A stretch of 31,160 nt of DNA from an uncultured Prevotella sp. (lineage in GTDB: Bacteria; Bacteroidota; Bacteroidia; Bacteroidales; Bacteroidaceae): positions 1 to 31,160 of the forward strand of contig URJQ01000014.1 of NCBI GenBank assembly GCA_900548195.1, read 5' to 3'. The translations under genes and the position numbers were made by a program. The notes under the pieces are model-generated. The model was not told the DNA's origin. It did not search any database and was given only the letters and a program-made list of their open reading frames with translations. Of the stretch, positions 16,755 through 25,197 are shown one piece after another. Positions within the stretch are counted from its first letter, which is position 1, and each line of letters opens with the position of its first letter.

Positions 16755-16808
16755 CAAGGAATAATGTAAAAATATCAATAGAAAAATAAGAAAAATTATT
16801 GAAATTAT

Positions 16809-17678
16809 ATGACTAAAAAGATTTTCATTCCATTGATTGTCCTCCTTTTGGTGTTAGCAGGAGGATTGGTTTACCTCTTTCTCTCACTTGATGCAGAAAA
16901 GAAAGCTAATCAGGAAATGCAGGAACTTGCAGAACTTGACAAGAAAGAAATGGAGAACGAGTATCAGGATTTCGCTAATCAGTACAGCGAGATGATGACA
17001 AAGATAAACAATGACTCCATCATCGCGCAACTTACTAAGGAACAACTCCGTACACAACAGCTTCTCAAAGAGCTGAAGGAAACCAAATCTGCCGACGCAA
17101 GAGAAATAACAAGACTGAAAAAGGAACTTGCCAACGTGCGTGCCGTACTGCGTCAGTACGTTATACAGATTGATTCCCTCAACCGACTCAACCAGCATCT
17201 CACTGCCGAGAACACGAAAGTGAAGGCTGACCTCGCCGCTTCTAACAGAGTAAATGAAGTTCTTAGCGCGGATAAGGCGTCACTCTCTGAGAAGGTTGCC
17301 ATTGCCGCTCAGCTCGATGCTTCCAACATCAACCTCACTCCTATCAACAAAAGAGGCAAAGCGGAGAAGAAGGTCTCTAAGGCAAAGCAGCTGAAAGTGG
17401 ATTTCACTATTGCACGTAACGTGACTGCACAGAGCGGTATCAAGGCGATATATGTACGCATCACCACTCCTACCGGCACCACTCTCACCGCAGGAAGCTT
17501 CCCTTATGAGAACAAGAATCTGCAGTATTCCATCAAGAAACAGATAGAATATAATGGTGAGAACACTCCTGTCACAGTATATTGGAACATACATGAGGTA
17601 ATGTCTGCCGGCACTTATCGCCTCGCTCTCTTCTGCGACGGACAGATGATCGGCGAGAAAGCGTTCAATCTGAAATAA
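16809..17678 (+). CDS. Membrane-anchored coiled-coil protein
   Basis: A 289-aa protein of unknown function. An N-terminal transmembrane helix (about 5-27, IFIPLIVLLLVLAGGLVYLFL) has a short lysine-bearing cytoplasmic end. A long coiled coil follows (about 28-180, rich in E, K, Q and L heptads such as ITRLKKELANVRAVLRQYVIQIDSLNRLNQHL). The C-terminal domain (about 195-289) is predicted to be a beta-sandwich (LKVDFTIARNVTAQSG, IYVRITTPTGTTLT, GTYRLALFCDGQMIG). The family looks conserved in Bacteroidota as a hypothetical protein, but I cannot name it. It has its own strong promoter and lies 90 bp before the tolC-like gene, so read-through is possible. Confidence 0.75.
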   Translation: MTKKIFIPLIVLLLVLAGGLVYLFLSLDAEKKANQEMQELAELDKKEMENEYQDFANQYSEMMTKINNDSIIAQLTKEQLRTQQLLKELKETKSADAREITRLKKELANVRAVLRQYVIQIDSLNRLNQHLTAENTKVKADLAASNRVNEVLSADKASLSEKVAIAAQLDASNINLTPINKRGKAEKKVSKAKQLKVDFTIARNVTAQSGIKAIYVRITTPTGTTLTAGSFPYENKNLQYSIKKQIEYNGENTPVTVYWNIHEVMSAGTYRLALFCDGQMIGEKAFNLK

Positions 17679-17768
17679 AAAATACATATTCTAAGCAGAT
17701 GGTAAAGGACAAGACATTTCACCTTTTACCACCTGCCTACAGTATAGAATATCATCATAAACAGATAT

Positions 17769-19256
17769 ATGAAGAGATTATTATCACTTATTGCTTGCAC
17801 AATATGCATTATCTCGCCTGCCTGTTCGCAAGTTCTGACGCTCGACTCTTGTCGCGCTATGGCTCTGAGAAACAACAAGCAGTTGAGCATATCACGTGCT
17901 AAGCAGCAGATGGCGATCCAGACTCGCAAGGCAGCTCGCACCAAGCGACTTCCACATATCGATGTGGTAGGAGGATGGATGCTGTCAAGTAAGGAGATTT
18001 CCATCCTTACAGATGACCAGAAAAGCCGTCTTTCCAATCTCGGCACTAATGCCGCTGGAAAGTTAGACCCAAGCATCCTCTCTAATGCTTTGTCGCAAAT
18101 GGCACAAGGCGGCTACATTACTCCGGGCGCAGCGCAGGGCTTCGGACAGATAGCTCAAGGACTTGCACAGCAGTTGGAAGGCTTCGGAAATTCCCTCGGA
18201 CAAGACATCAAGGATGCTTTCCGCACCAATACGCGCAGCATTATCGTGGGTAGTGCCATAGTAAATCAACCTATCTTTCTTGGCGGAGCTATCACTGCAG
18301 CCAACAAAATGGCTGATATTGCGGAGCAAATGGCAGGCACAAGCATCGATGCCACGGAGCAGAATGTGCTCTATGACATTGACCAGGCATACTGGCTCGT
18401 CGTTTCGCTCAAGCAGAAACAGCAACTGGCAGAGAGCTATCTCAACCTTATCAATAAGCTCAACAGTGATGTCCACAAGATGATAGACAATGGCGTGGCA
18501 ACAAAAGCTGACGGACTGAAGGTAGATGTCAAAGCCAATGAGGCTGATATGGCTAAGATGCAGGTGGACAATGGATTGAGTCTCGCAAAGATGTTGCTTT
18601 GCCAACTTTGCGGAATGCCTCTCGATACAGACCTTTCGCTGGCAGATGAAGATGTAAGCGACGTGAGCGTAAGCACCGTATCACAGCAATATGACCATGA
18701 AATGGCTTCTGCCAACCGCCCAGAGCTTCGCCTTCTCGGCGATGCAGTATCACTTAGCGAGCAGAACACCAAGCTTATCCGCGCCACAAGACTGCCACAG
18801 GTGGCGCTGACAGGCGGATATATGGTCACAAACCCTAACCTTTTCAACGGTTTCGACAAGAGTTTCAATGGTATGTGGACCGTTGGAATAATGGTTCGCG
18901 TTCCTGTCTTGGACTGGGGCGAAGGCGCTTACAGAGTGCGTGCTACCAAGTATGCCACAAAGATGGCTCGCTACGAACTCGAAGAAGCAAGGGAAAAGGT
19001 GGAACTGCAAGTCACACAATGCGACTACAAGCTCAACGAAGCCAACAAGAGACTACTCACAGCAGAAAAGAATATCAAGCGTGCCGACGAGAATCTGCGC
19101 TGCGCAAACCTCGGTTTCTCCGAAGGAGTGATGGGCGTAACCCAAGTAATGGAGGCGCAGACAGCATGGAATCAAGCTCAGTCGCAGAAGATTGATGCAC
19201 AGATAGACGTGCGTCTCTGTGAGGCTGGAATGAAGAAAGCCCTCGGCATAAGATAG
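17769..19256 (+). CDS. TolC family outer-membrane efflux protein
   Basis: A 495-aa outer-membrane channel component of a tripartite exporter. A signal peptide (MKRLLSLIACTICIISPACS) is followed by two OEP repeats of long helices and barrel strands. Family hallmarks include LTLDSCRAMALRNNKQLSIS at the N-terminus, the helix AYWLVVSLKQKQQLAESYLNL, and a second-repeat start NRPELRLLGDAVSLSEQNTK. A Gly/Gln/Ala-rich stretch at about 90-140 (FGQIAQGLAQQLEGFGNSLG) is an unusual insert in the first repeat. It is the first gene of the export operon, 76 bp before the hlyD-like gene. The upstream 90 bp has an imperfect hairpin (17701-17730) but no clear promoter. Confidence 0.9.
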   Translation: MKRLLSLIACTICIISPACSQVLTLDSCRAMALRNNKQLSISRAKQQMAIQTRKAARTKRLPHIDVVGGWMLSSKEISILTDDQKSRLSNLGTNAAGKLDPSILSNALSQMAQGGYITPGAAQGFGQIAQGLAQQLEGFGNSLGQDIKDAFRTNTRSIIVGSAIVNQPIFLGGAITAANKMADIAEQMAGTSIDATEQNVLYDIDQAYWLVVSLKQKQQLAESYLNLINKLNSDVHKMIDNGVATKADGLKVDVKANEADMAKMQVDNGLSLAKMLLCQLCGMPLDTDLSLADEDVSDVSVSTVSQQYDHEMASANRPELRLLGDAVSLSEQNTKLIRATRLPQVALTGGYMVTNPNLFNGFDKSFNGMWTVGIMVRVPVLDWGEGAYRVRATKYATKMARYELEEAREKVELQVTQCDYKLNEANKRLLTAEKNIKRADENLRCANLGFSEGVMGVTQVMEAQTAWNQAQSQKIDAQIDVRLCEAGMKKALGIR

Positions 19257-19332
19257 TTCGTGAAACGACATATATAGAAGACAAAGACAACAGAAAAACA
19301 AACAAAGATAATAATCAAAAAACAGAGATAAT

Positions 19333-20322
19333 ATGGCATCAGAAAAATCACAACACAAGAGCGTACTCATTGCCATAGCAGCATTTACCACAATCATCCT
19401 CATCGTAGGCATTGTAGGTTACTTTACTATTGGAAACGAGCCAGAAGTTCTTCAGGGTCAGGTAGATGTATCCGAGTACCGTGTGTCAAGCAAAGTGCCG
19501 GGACGCATCCTTGAGATTCGTGTCAAGGAAGGAGACTACGTACACGTAGGCGATACACTCGCCATACTCGACGCCCCAGAGGTACAGGCCAAGAAACTGC
19601 AAGCTGAGGGAGCAGAGAGCGCTGCCACTGCCATTAGCGACATGGCAGAGAATGGTGCACGCCAAGAGCAAATCAAGGGCGCATTCGAAATCTGGCAACA
19701 GGCAAAAGCAGGACTTGAGATTGCACAGAAATCCTATAATCGCGTCCAGCGTCTCTTTGACGAAGGCGTGATGAGCGAGCAGAAACGCGACGAGGCTTTC
19801 GCTTCTTACAAAGCTCTCGAAGCACAGGAAAAAGCAGCTAAGAGCCAGTATGATATGGCTAAGAATGGCGCAAGAATGGAGGAAAAGCGTGCTGCAAAGG
19901 CTCAGGTAGCACGTGCCAACGGCGCTATACAGGAAGTCAACTCATACATCAATGAGACCGTCCAGATAGCACAAGCAGAGGGAGAGGTGAGCAATATCTA
20001 TCCTAAAGTGGGCGAACTCGTAGGTACTGGCTCTCCTATTATGACCATTTCTATCATGTCCGACCTATGGGGCACATTCAATGTGCGTGAAGATCAGCTC
20101 AATGGACTCAAGGCTGGCGACAAGTTTATCGCCTTTGTGCCGGCTTTCAATAAAGACATTGAGATGAAAGTGACCCACATCAAGGACCAAGGAAGCTACG
20201 CTACATGGAAAGCTACCAAGAGCAACGGACAGTATGACCTCAAGACCTTCGAGGTGGAAGCACGTCCTACTCAGAAGTTTGAAGGCCTCCGTCCTGGAAT
20301 GTCTCTGGTTATCAAGAAATAG
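19333..20322 (+). CDS. HlyD/EmrA-type membrane fusion (periplasmic adaptor) protein
   Basis: A 329-aa adaptor linking inner-membrane permeases to the TolC channel. One N-terminal transmembrane helix (about 15-35) is followed by a biotinyl-lipoyl-like half (YRVSSKVPGRILEIRVKEGDYVHVGDTLAILDAP), a coiled-coil hairpin (about 85-205) containing two NGAR motifs, the second lipoyl half (AEGEVSNIYPKVGELVGTGSPIMTI) and a beta-barrel (LWGTFNVREDQL to the end). The stop is two bases from the next start, so it is translationally coupled to the first permease. It resembles the adaptors encoded with ABC-2 permeases. Confidence 0.92.
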   Translation: MASEKSQHKSVLIAIAAFTTIILIVGIVGYFTIGNEPEVLQGQVDVSEYRVSSKVPGRILEIRVKEGDYVHVGDTLAILDAPEVQAKKLQAEGAESAATAISDMAENGARQEQIKGAFEIWQQAKAGLEIAQKSYNRVQRLFDEGVMSEQKRDEAFASYKALEAQEKAAKSQYDMAKNGARMEEKRAAKAQVARANGAIQEVNSYINETVQIAQAEGEVSNIYPKVGELVGTGSPIMTISIMSDLWGTFNVREDQLNGLKAGDKFIAFVPAFNKDIEMKVTHIKDQGSYATWKATKSNGQYDLKTFEVEARPTQKFEGLRPGMSLVIKK

Positions 20323-20324
20323 AA

Positions 20325-21482
20325 ATGAACATCATCAAGGTTGCCTTGCGCGAAATGCGCATCATTATCGGCCATCATATCTATCTGACATGTATGGTCG
20401 GGATGCCTCTGGTTGTCACCATTCTCTTCACATCATTGATGCAAGATGGTCAGCCAGGGGAAATGCCTGTTGGTGTGGTCGATAACGACAATACTACGAC
20501 GACACGTAAACTCACCCGCACCCTCGACTCTTTCCAGTCGTCAAAGGTAGTGGCACACTATCCGAATATTGAGGAAGCACGCCATGCTATGCAGAAAGGT
20601 GAGATATACGCATTCCTCTATTTCCCAAAGAACACTACTGACGACCTGCTCTCTTCGCGCCAACCGAAGATTTCCTTTTACTATTCCAACACATCACTTA
20701 CAGCAGGTGCGTTGCTGTTCAAGGAACTGAAGACGATGGCGACATTAGGCTCTGCGGCTGTGGGAAAAGCTACTCTCACCGCTAAAGGCTACAGAGATGA
20801 GGTCATTATGCCCGTTCTGCAACCGATAGCACTGGACGTCCACACCGTAGGAAACCCATGGGTGAGCTATAATATCTATCTTAGCACCATGCTAATACCG
20901 GGCTGTCTGCTCCTGTTTATATTCCTTATAACGGCTTATAGCTTTGGCACAGAACTGAAATTTGACACTGCAAAGGAACTGATGGCTACCGCTGGCGACA
21001 ACGTAGCTGTGGCTGCGCTCGGCAAGCTCCTACCTCAGACGCTGATATTCCTGACCGTCATCTATCTGGAAATGTTCTATCTCTTTGGCTTTCTCCATTT
21101 CCCAGCACCTGGAGGCTTTTGGCATCTTGCCCTATTAGGACTGCTTTCCGTCATAGGAGCACAGGGATTGGGACTCTTTATCTTCGCTCTCATCCCTCAT
21201 ATGCGTATGGCTATGAGCGTGTGTTCGCTGTGGGGAGTACTGAGTTTCTCAATTGTGGGAAGCGCATTCCCGGTCTTTGCCATGGATGCACCACTGCAAG
21301 CATTGGCATGGCTATTCCCTTTGCGCCACTACTATATGATATATCAGTTGTGCGTATTCAATTCCTACCCACTCTCTGACGCATTGCCTTACATCCTGAC
21401 GCTGTTGCTTTTCGTGGCATTACCATGGCTTCTCTATCTGCGTCTGGGCAAAGCCTTGAGGCAATATTACTATACGGAATAA
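20325..21482 (+). CDS. ABC-2 type permease, first of two
   Basis: A 385-aa inner-membrane protein of the ABC2_membrane_3 type. One N-terminal transmembrane helix (about 18-37, LTCMVGMPLVVTILFTS) is followed by a large extracytoplasmic domain (about 40-180, starting MPVGVVDNDNTTTTRKL) and five or six C-terminal helices (for example IPGCLLLFIFLITAYSFG and LLSVIGAQGLGLFIFALI). It is likely the transport-channel half paired with the next gene. No nucleotide-binding subunit is encoded nearby, which is unusual for an ABC exporter. It starts two bases after the adaptor gene. Confidence 0.85.
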   Translation: MNIIKVALREMRIIIGHHIYLTCMVGMPLVVTILFTSLMQDGQPGEMPVGVVDNDNTTTTRKLTRTLDSFQSSKVVAHYPNIEEARHAMQKGEIYAFLYFPKNTTDDLLSSRQPKISFYYSNTSLTAGALLFKELKTMATLGSAAVGKATLTAKGYRDEVIMPVLQPIALDVHTVGNPWVSYNIYLSTMLIPGCLLLFIFLITAYSFGTELKFDTAKELMATAGDNVAVAALGKLLPQTLIFLTVIYLEMFYLFGFLHFPAPGGFWHLALLGLLSVIGAQGLGLFIFALIPHMRMAMSVCSLWGVLSFSIVGSAFPVFAMDAPLQALAWLFPLRHYYMIYQLCVFNSYPLSDALPYILTLLLFVALPWLLYLRLGKALRQYYYTE

Positions 21483-21483
21483 G

Positions 21484-21603
21484 TAGTTTTGTGGTTTTGT
21501 TGTTTAGTGGTTTAGTGATTTTGTTGAATGTATATACAATGCAATCCACAAACAACCAGACAACTAAACAACTAAAACAACTAAACAACAAAAACAACAA
21601 GAA
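21484..21603. repeat. Imperfect inverted repeat of GTTGTTTAG-type units between the permease genes
   Basis: The left half is TTTTGTTGTTTAGTGG-like and the right half (from about 21546) is AACAACTAAACAACTAAAAC-like, roughly the reverse complement, with a central TATATACAAT. The two can fold into a long imperfect hairpin inside the operon. A related element sits at 25086-25181. In the frame upstream of the second permease it would be read as a false N-terminal extension. Confidence 0.7.
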
Positions 21604-21604
21604 T

Positions 21605-22756
21605 ATGATTAGACAAACATTGGAAATATGGTTGGAAGAGCTAAAGACCCTTTTCAAGGATCAGGGTACCATACTCTTTTGCCTCATATTGCCATTAACA
21701 TATCCTATCCTCTATTCCTGGATATACAACAACGAGGTGGTCAGAGAGGTGCCAGTCGTCGTAGTCGATGATTCCCACTCTGCGCTCAGCCGCGAATTTA
21801 TCCAGAAATTCGATGCTTCGCCAGATGTCTCCGTGGCTTTCCAGGCTGGAAGCATACAGGAAGGCAGGGACTTGATAGGGCATGGCGAGGCTTATGGCAT
21901 ACTGTATTTCCCTCACGACTTCGGCATCAAGGCAGGACGACATGAGCAAGCCTTCGTCAGCGTATATTGCGATATGAGCTACATGCTCACCTATAAAGCT
22001 ATCTTCCAGACAGCCACTGCCGTCTCAGGACTGTTAGGCGACGAAATAAAGACGCAGATGGCAGGCAATTACACATCCCGCGAAGAGGAGATTACCACCA
22101 AGCCACTGGACTATGAGGAAGTACCTATCTTCAATGTCACAGCAGGCTATGGCAACTTTATCCTTCCGGGCGTGCTGATACTTGTCATTCAGCAGGCTAT
22201 GTTCCTCGCAGTAGGACTGCTGGCTGGCACTGACCGCGAGCGCAACTTCCGCTCCATCCGTGGCGTAGTCCCTACCCTGCTGGGCAAAGGACTGGCATAT
22301 TTCATGATCTTCTTCGTGATGCTGTCATACACCACGCTCGCTGTGCCACGCTTCTTCGGCTTTGTCATGATGATGCATCTATATGATTGGGTGCTGTTTA
22401 TGATACCATTCATCCTCTCTTGCGTCTTTTTCGCCATTGTGATGAGCGACTTTATGCGCTATCGCGAGAATGTAATGCTCATCGTGGTGTTCACATCAGT
22501 ACCAATGCTCTTCCTTTCTGGAATATCATGGCCACAGAGCGCACTGCCAAAGTTATGGTCAGCGATAGCCGATTTTATCCCTTCCACCTTCGGCATCCGC
22601 GGATTTGTGCGCATGAGCAGCATGGGAGCACGCATCGGCGATGTGCTTCCAGAGGTGCGCTCGCTATGGATTCAAGTCGTGGCATACGGTTTCCTTGCGG
22701 CTTTGGTAATCTACAGAAGGAGGATAAAGAAGGCACAACTTGCCGGGGAGGAATAA
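21605..22756 (+). CDS. ABC-2 type permease, second of two
   Basis: A 383-aa paralogue-like partner of the preceding permease with the same layout: one N-terminal helix (about 22-41, FCLILPLTYPILYSWIY), an extracytoplasmic domain beginning VPVVVVDDSHSALSREF, and a C-terminal bundle (FILPGVLILVIQQAMFLAVG, MIPFILSCVFFAIVMS, MLIVVFTSVPMLFLSGISWP). The ATG at 21605 was chosen because the 60 residues upstream in this frame are translated repeat. It is separated from the first permease by the inverted repeat, which might lower its expression. It presumably forms a heterodimer with its neighbour; the missing ATP-binding subunit would have to come from elsewhere. Confidence 0.85.
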   Translation: MIRQTLEIWLEELKTLFKDQGTILFCLILPLTYPILYSWIYNNEVVREVPVVVVDDSHSALSREFIQKFDASPDVSVAFQAGSIQEGRDLIGHGEAYGILYFPHDFGIKAGRHEQAFVSVYCDMSYMLTYKAIFQTATAVSGLLGDEIKTQMAGNYTSREEEITTKPLDYEEVPIFNVTAGYGNFILPGVLILVIQQAMFLAVGLLAGTDRERNFRSIRGVVPTLLGKGLAYFMIFFVMLSYTTLAVPRFFGFVMMMHLYDWVLFMIPFILSCVFFAIVMSDFMRYRENVMLIVVFTSVPMLFLSGISWPQSALPKLWSAIADFIPSTFGIRGFVRMSSMGARIGDVLPEVRSLWIQVVAYGFLAALVIYRRRIKKAQLAGEE

Positions 22757-22814
22757 TCACTGCGACTCCCATTCAGATAACACTCTAAACACCACTTCAT
22801 TATTTCCTAAAACA

Positions 22815-23225
22815 ATGACCTATAGGTTGATAATAAACAATTGCATCGAGGAGATAGCCAAGCTCAATCCATTCGTGGAGAAGGTAAGCGAGGGATTCTG
22901 TATCGCACGCGATACATTATTCAAGCTCCAGCTCGCATTGGATGAAGCATTGTCAAACTCAGTCAAATATGCCTACCCGAAAGGCTTTTCCGGCACCGTG
23001 ACCCTCGAAGCGGAGAAGATAAACAGGAGTCTCATATTCCGACTGATAGACGAAGGCGTGGCTTTCGACCCTACAGAGCCGAGAGACAACATCGACCTTA
23101 CTTCCAAAGCGGAAGAGCGTCCCATCGGCGGACTCGGCATCTTCCTCATCAAGCAGATGATGGACGACGTGAGATATGAGCGCCTGGAGGGACACAACAT
23201 ATTGATAATGAAAAAGAACATATAA
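22815..23225 (+). CDS. RsbW-like anti-sigma factor / serine kinase (HATPase)
   Basis: A 136-aa GHKL-type ATPase of the anti-sigma regulatory (HATPase_c_2) family. The N box is ALDEALSNSVKYAY with E44 and N48, the G1 box DEGVAFDP (79-86) and the G2 box GGLGIFLIKQ (105-114). Such proteins phosphorylate a STAS antagonist and bind a partner depending on its phosphorylation state. The ATG at 22815 (MTYRLIINN) is preferred; 25 further residues upstream are weakly protein-like. It sits 58 bp after the second permease and 20 bp before its probable STAS partner. The output is unclear, because Bacteroidota generally lack a sigma-B homologue, and no SpoIIE-type phosphatase is present. Confidence 0.85.
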   Translation: MTYRLIINNCIEEIAKLNPFVEKVSEGFCIARDTLFKLQLALDEALSNSVKYAYPKGFSGTVTLEAEKINRSLIFRLIDEGVAFDPTEPRDNIDLTSKAEERPIGGLGIFLIKQMMDDVRYERLEGHNILIMKKNI

Positions 23226-23245
23226 ACATTTAACGTATAATCTCT

Positions 23246-23548
23246 ATGACATTGGACATCAAGATAGAAGGCAATGCCGTCACAGGCATCCTCTCAGGTC
23301 GTCTGGACACGGCAACAGCAGTACAGTTCTCACGCGACATGACACCACTCATCGACAATGCGGACAAGCAGATTACGCTCGACTGCAAGAATCTTGAGTT
23401 CATTTCTTCCAGCGGACTGCGCCTCTTCCTGACGCTTCGCAAGGCTACGATAGCAAAAGGCGGCAAGATTGTCATCACGGGAGTGAGTCCGGAAATCAAG
23501 CAGGTGTTTAACATCACAGGCTTCTCTTCCCTATTCGAATTCGCATAG
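23246..23548 (+). CDS. STAS-domain anti-sigma factor antagonist
   Basis: A 100-aa single STAS domain of the SpoIIAA/RsbV type. The phospho-acceptor loop is DCKNLEFISSSGLRLFL, with S55 or S56 the expected target of the adjacent kinase. It is the full family length with no extra domain. The gene follows the RsbW-like gene by 20 bp and is followed by a strong hairpin terminator, so the kinase and antagonist close the export operon. Partner switching with its neighbour is the inferred role; what it controls, perhaps the exporter itself, is unknown. Confidence 0.88.
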   Translation: MTLDIKIEGNAVTGILSGRLDTATAVQFSRDMTPLIDNADKQITLDCKNLEFISSSGLRLFLTLRKATIAKGGKIVITGVSPEIKQVFNITGFSSLFEFA

Positions 23549-23566
23549 GGCATAAGGAATAATATG

Positions 23567-23600
23567 CAGGGACATAACGAGTAATACTCTTATGTCCCTG
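23567..23600 (+). terminator. Strong hairpin terminator after the STAS gene
   Basis: CAGGGACATAA and GAGT pair with ACTC and TTATGTCCCTG around an AAT loop: a roughly 15-bp stem with a single bulged C. ATTTCATTTTCTTG follows, giving a T-rich tail. It begins 19 bp after the STAS stop and ends the operon. Confidence 0.8.
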
Positions 23601-23685
23601 ATTTCATTTTCTTGCTATATGACAAGAAAAAAGCATGGTCTGTGAGATTGGTATATTCATTCTTTTTTATCACCGGATATTTTCC

Positions 23686-23693
23686 TAACTTTG
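23686..23693 (+). promoter_or_regulatory. Bacteroidota -7 promoter box for the MATE gene
   Basis: TAACTTTG followed by CA matches TAnnTTTG. The start codon is about 50 bases downstream. The -33 position shows only a T-run. With the terminator just upstream, the MATE gene is its own unit. Confidence 0.6.
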
Positions 23694-23744
23694 CACCTCG
23701 AAAGGGAACTAATCACAAAGAAATAGACATAGGATAACACAAGG

Positions 23745-25085
23745 ATGAACAACGTAACAGACCTGAAAAAGCAACTCAACAGACTGGTATTCCCCATTCT
23801 GCTGGAGACCCTTCTCACCTTTCTCTTGGGAGGTGTTGACACTTTCATGCTCAGCCAGTATAGCGATGACGCTGTGGCGGCAGTAGGTATGGACAATCAG
23901 ATATTGCAGCTCGTTTTCCTGCTCTTCACCATCATCAATGCCGGCACATCGGTGCTCTGCTCTCAGTATTTCGGCGCAAAGCTGCAGGATCGCTTTGTTG
24001 CAGTCAGCGGAGTGGCGCTTTTGCTCAATCTTACCATCGGACTCCTGTCAAGCCTGTGCCTATTCAGCTTTGCCGGAACCATCCTGTCGCTCATGGGTTT
24101 GCGCCCCGAACTGATGAAAGACGGCATACCTTATCTTCAGATAGTGGGAGGATTTGCTTTCGCTCAAGCCATCACCACCACCAACAGCGCCATTCTCCGT
24201 AGTGCAAACAAGCCTATATATCCGATGATGGTCATTGTGGTGGTAAACATTCTCAATATCATCGGCAATTACACCCTCATCTTTGGTAAGTTTGGAATGC
24301 CAGCATTAGGCGCCGAAGGTGCGGCAATCTCCACGAGCATCTCGCGCACGGTCTCAATGATAATGCTCATCATGATGCTCCAGCGCAAGCTTATTCCTCG
24401 CTTTCCTCTCCGTCTGTTTCGTCCATTCCCTTATCATGAGATGCGCAAACTGCTGAAGATAGGCTTGCCATCGGCAGGAGAAAATATATCCTACAACCTT
24501 CAGCAACTCGTGCTTATCTATTTTATCAATATGATAGGCAATGAGGCATTGGCAGCCCGTATCTACGTGGGCAACATCGTGATGTTCGTATATCTCTACG
24601 CTATCTGCATCGCTCAGGGCAGCAGTATCATGGTGGGACATCTGACGGGTGTGGAGAAAAATCGCGCCTCTTACGTCATGGGAAAGTTCACATGGCATCG
24701 TGGCTCGGTGGTAAGTATGTTTTTCTCAGTCTTGTGTGCGCTTTGCGGACCGCTGATCACGGATTATCTAACGGACAATCAAGAGATTGCCCAATTAGTA
24801 TGCTGGTGTTTTTGGGTTGACGTATTGCTTGAAATCGGCAAGTGTATCAATATCTGGGCAACTAATACGCTGCGTGCCACAGGCGACATATTCTTCCCTT
24901 TCTATGTAGGCATCATAGTGCAATGGATAGTAGGCGTAGGTTTTGGTTATCTCTTTGGCATCGTTTTCGGGTTTGGTCTCGTAGGAATGTGGTTTGCCTT
25001 CGTCCTCGATGAAAACATCCGTGGCATCATCTTCGTCCAGCGTTGGAACAGCCTGAAATGGGTGGGCAAAGGATTCGTGAAATGA
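23745..25085 (+). CDS. MATE family efflux transporter
   Basis: A 446-aa inner-membrane multidrug/toxic-compound antiporter with about 12 transmembrane helices in two halves. The start is typical: RLVFPILLETLLTFLLGGVDTFMLSQYSDDAVAAVGMDNQI. A second-half equivalent begins KLLKIGLPSAGENISYNLQQLVLIYFINMIGNEALAARIYVGN. The ion coupling and substrate cannot be inferred. It has its own promoter and is followed by an inverted repeat that separates it from the convergent toxin-immunity operon. Confidence 0.92.
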   Translation: MNNVTDLKKQLNRLVFPILLETLLTFLLGGVDTFMLSQYSDDAVAAVGMDNQILQLVFLLFTIINAGTSVLCSQYFGAKLQDRFVAVSGVALLLNLTIGLLSSLCLFSFAGTILSLMGLRPELMKDGIPYLQIVGGFAFAQAITTTNSAILRSANKPIYPMMVIVVVNILNIIGNYTLIFGKFGMPALGAEGAAISTSISRTVSMIMLIMMLQRKLIPRFPLRLFRPFPYHEMRKLLKIGLPSAGENISYNLQQLVLIYFINMIGNEALAARIYVGNIVMFVYLYAICIAQGSSIMVGHLTGVEKNRASYVMGKFTWHRGSVVSMFFSVLCALCGPLITDYLTDNQEIAQLVCWCFWVDVLLEIGKCINIWATNTLRATGDIFFPFYVGIIVQWIVGVGFGYLFGIVFGFGLVGMWFAFVLDENIRGIIFVQRWNSLKWVGKGFVK

Positions 25086-25181
25086 AGATTTTGTTGTTTA
25101 GTTGTTTGGTTGTTTAGTTGTTTAGTTGTTTGTAAAAACCTCAAGCCTTATAATCAATCAACAAGACAACCAAACAACTAT
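25086..25181. terminator. GTTGTTTAG-type inverted repeat between convergent genes
   Basis: TAGTTGTTTGGTTGT (25099-25113) is the exact reverse complement of 25166-25180, and the flanking units are partly complementary. The left side repeats GTTGTTTAG and GTTGTTTGG several times. It lies between the MATE gene and the convergent SUKH gene, so it probably terminates both. It shares units with the element at 21484-21603, and also marks a visible change in base composition. Confidence 0.6.
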
Positions 25182-25197
25182 TACATATAGATATATA

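Larger units (their letters stand above)
16342..16808. other. Intergenic region with hairpins and a promoter
   Basis: This 467-bp gap holds no gene. It contains the 22-bp repeat pair and hairpin (16413-16472), two further small palindromes (CATTGTAAAA/TTTTACGCAATG at about 16474-16502, and TAGCTATC/GATAGCTA at about 16510-16532), AT-rich sequence, and the promoter at 16724-16754. Confidence 0.6.

Noticed and set aside
17699..17902. Small plus-strand open frame before the tolC-like gene
   Set aside because: Most of it overlaps the tolC-like signal peptide region in another frame, and it has no protein-like features.
21425..21604. 60-residue N-terminal extension of the second permease
   Set aside because: It overlaps the first permease and then translates the GTTGTTTAG inverted repeat; the ATG at 21605 fits the family.
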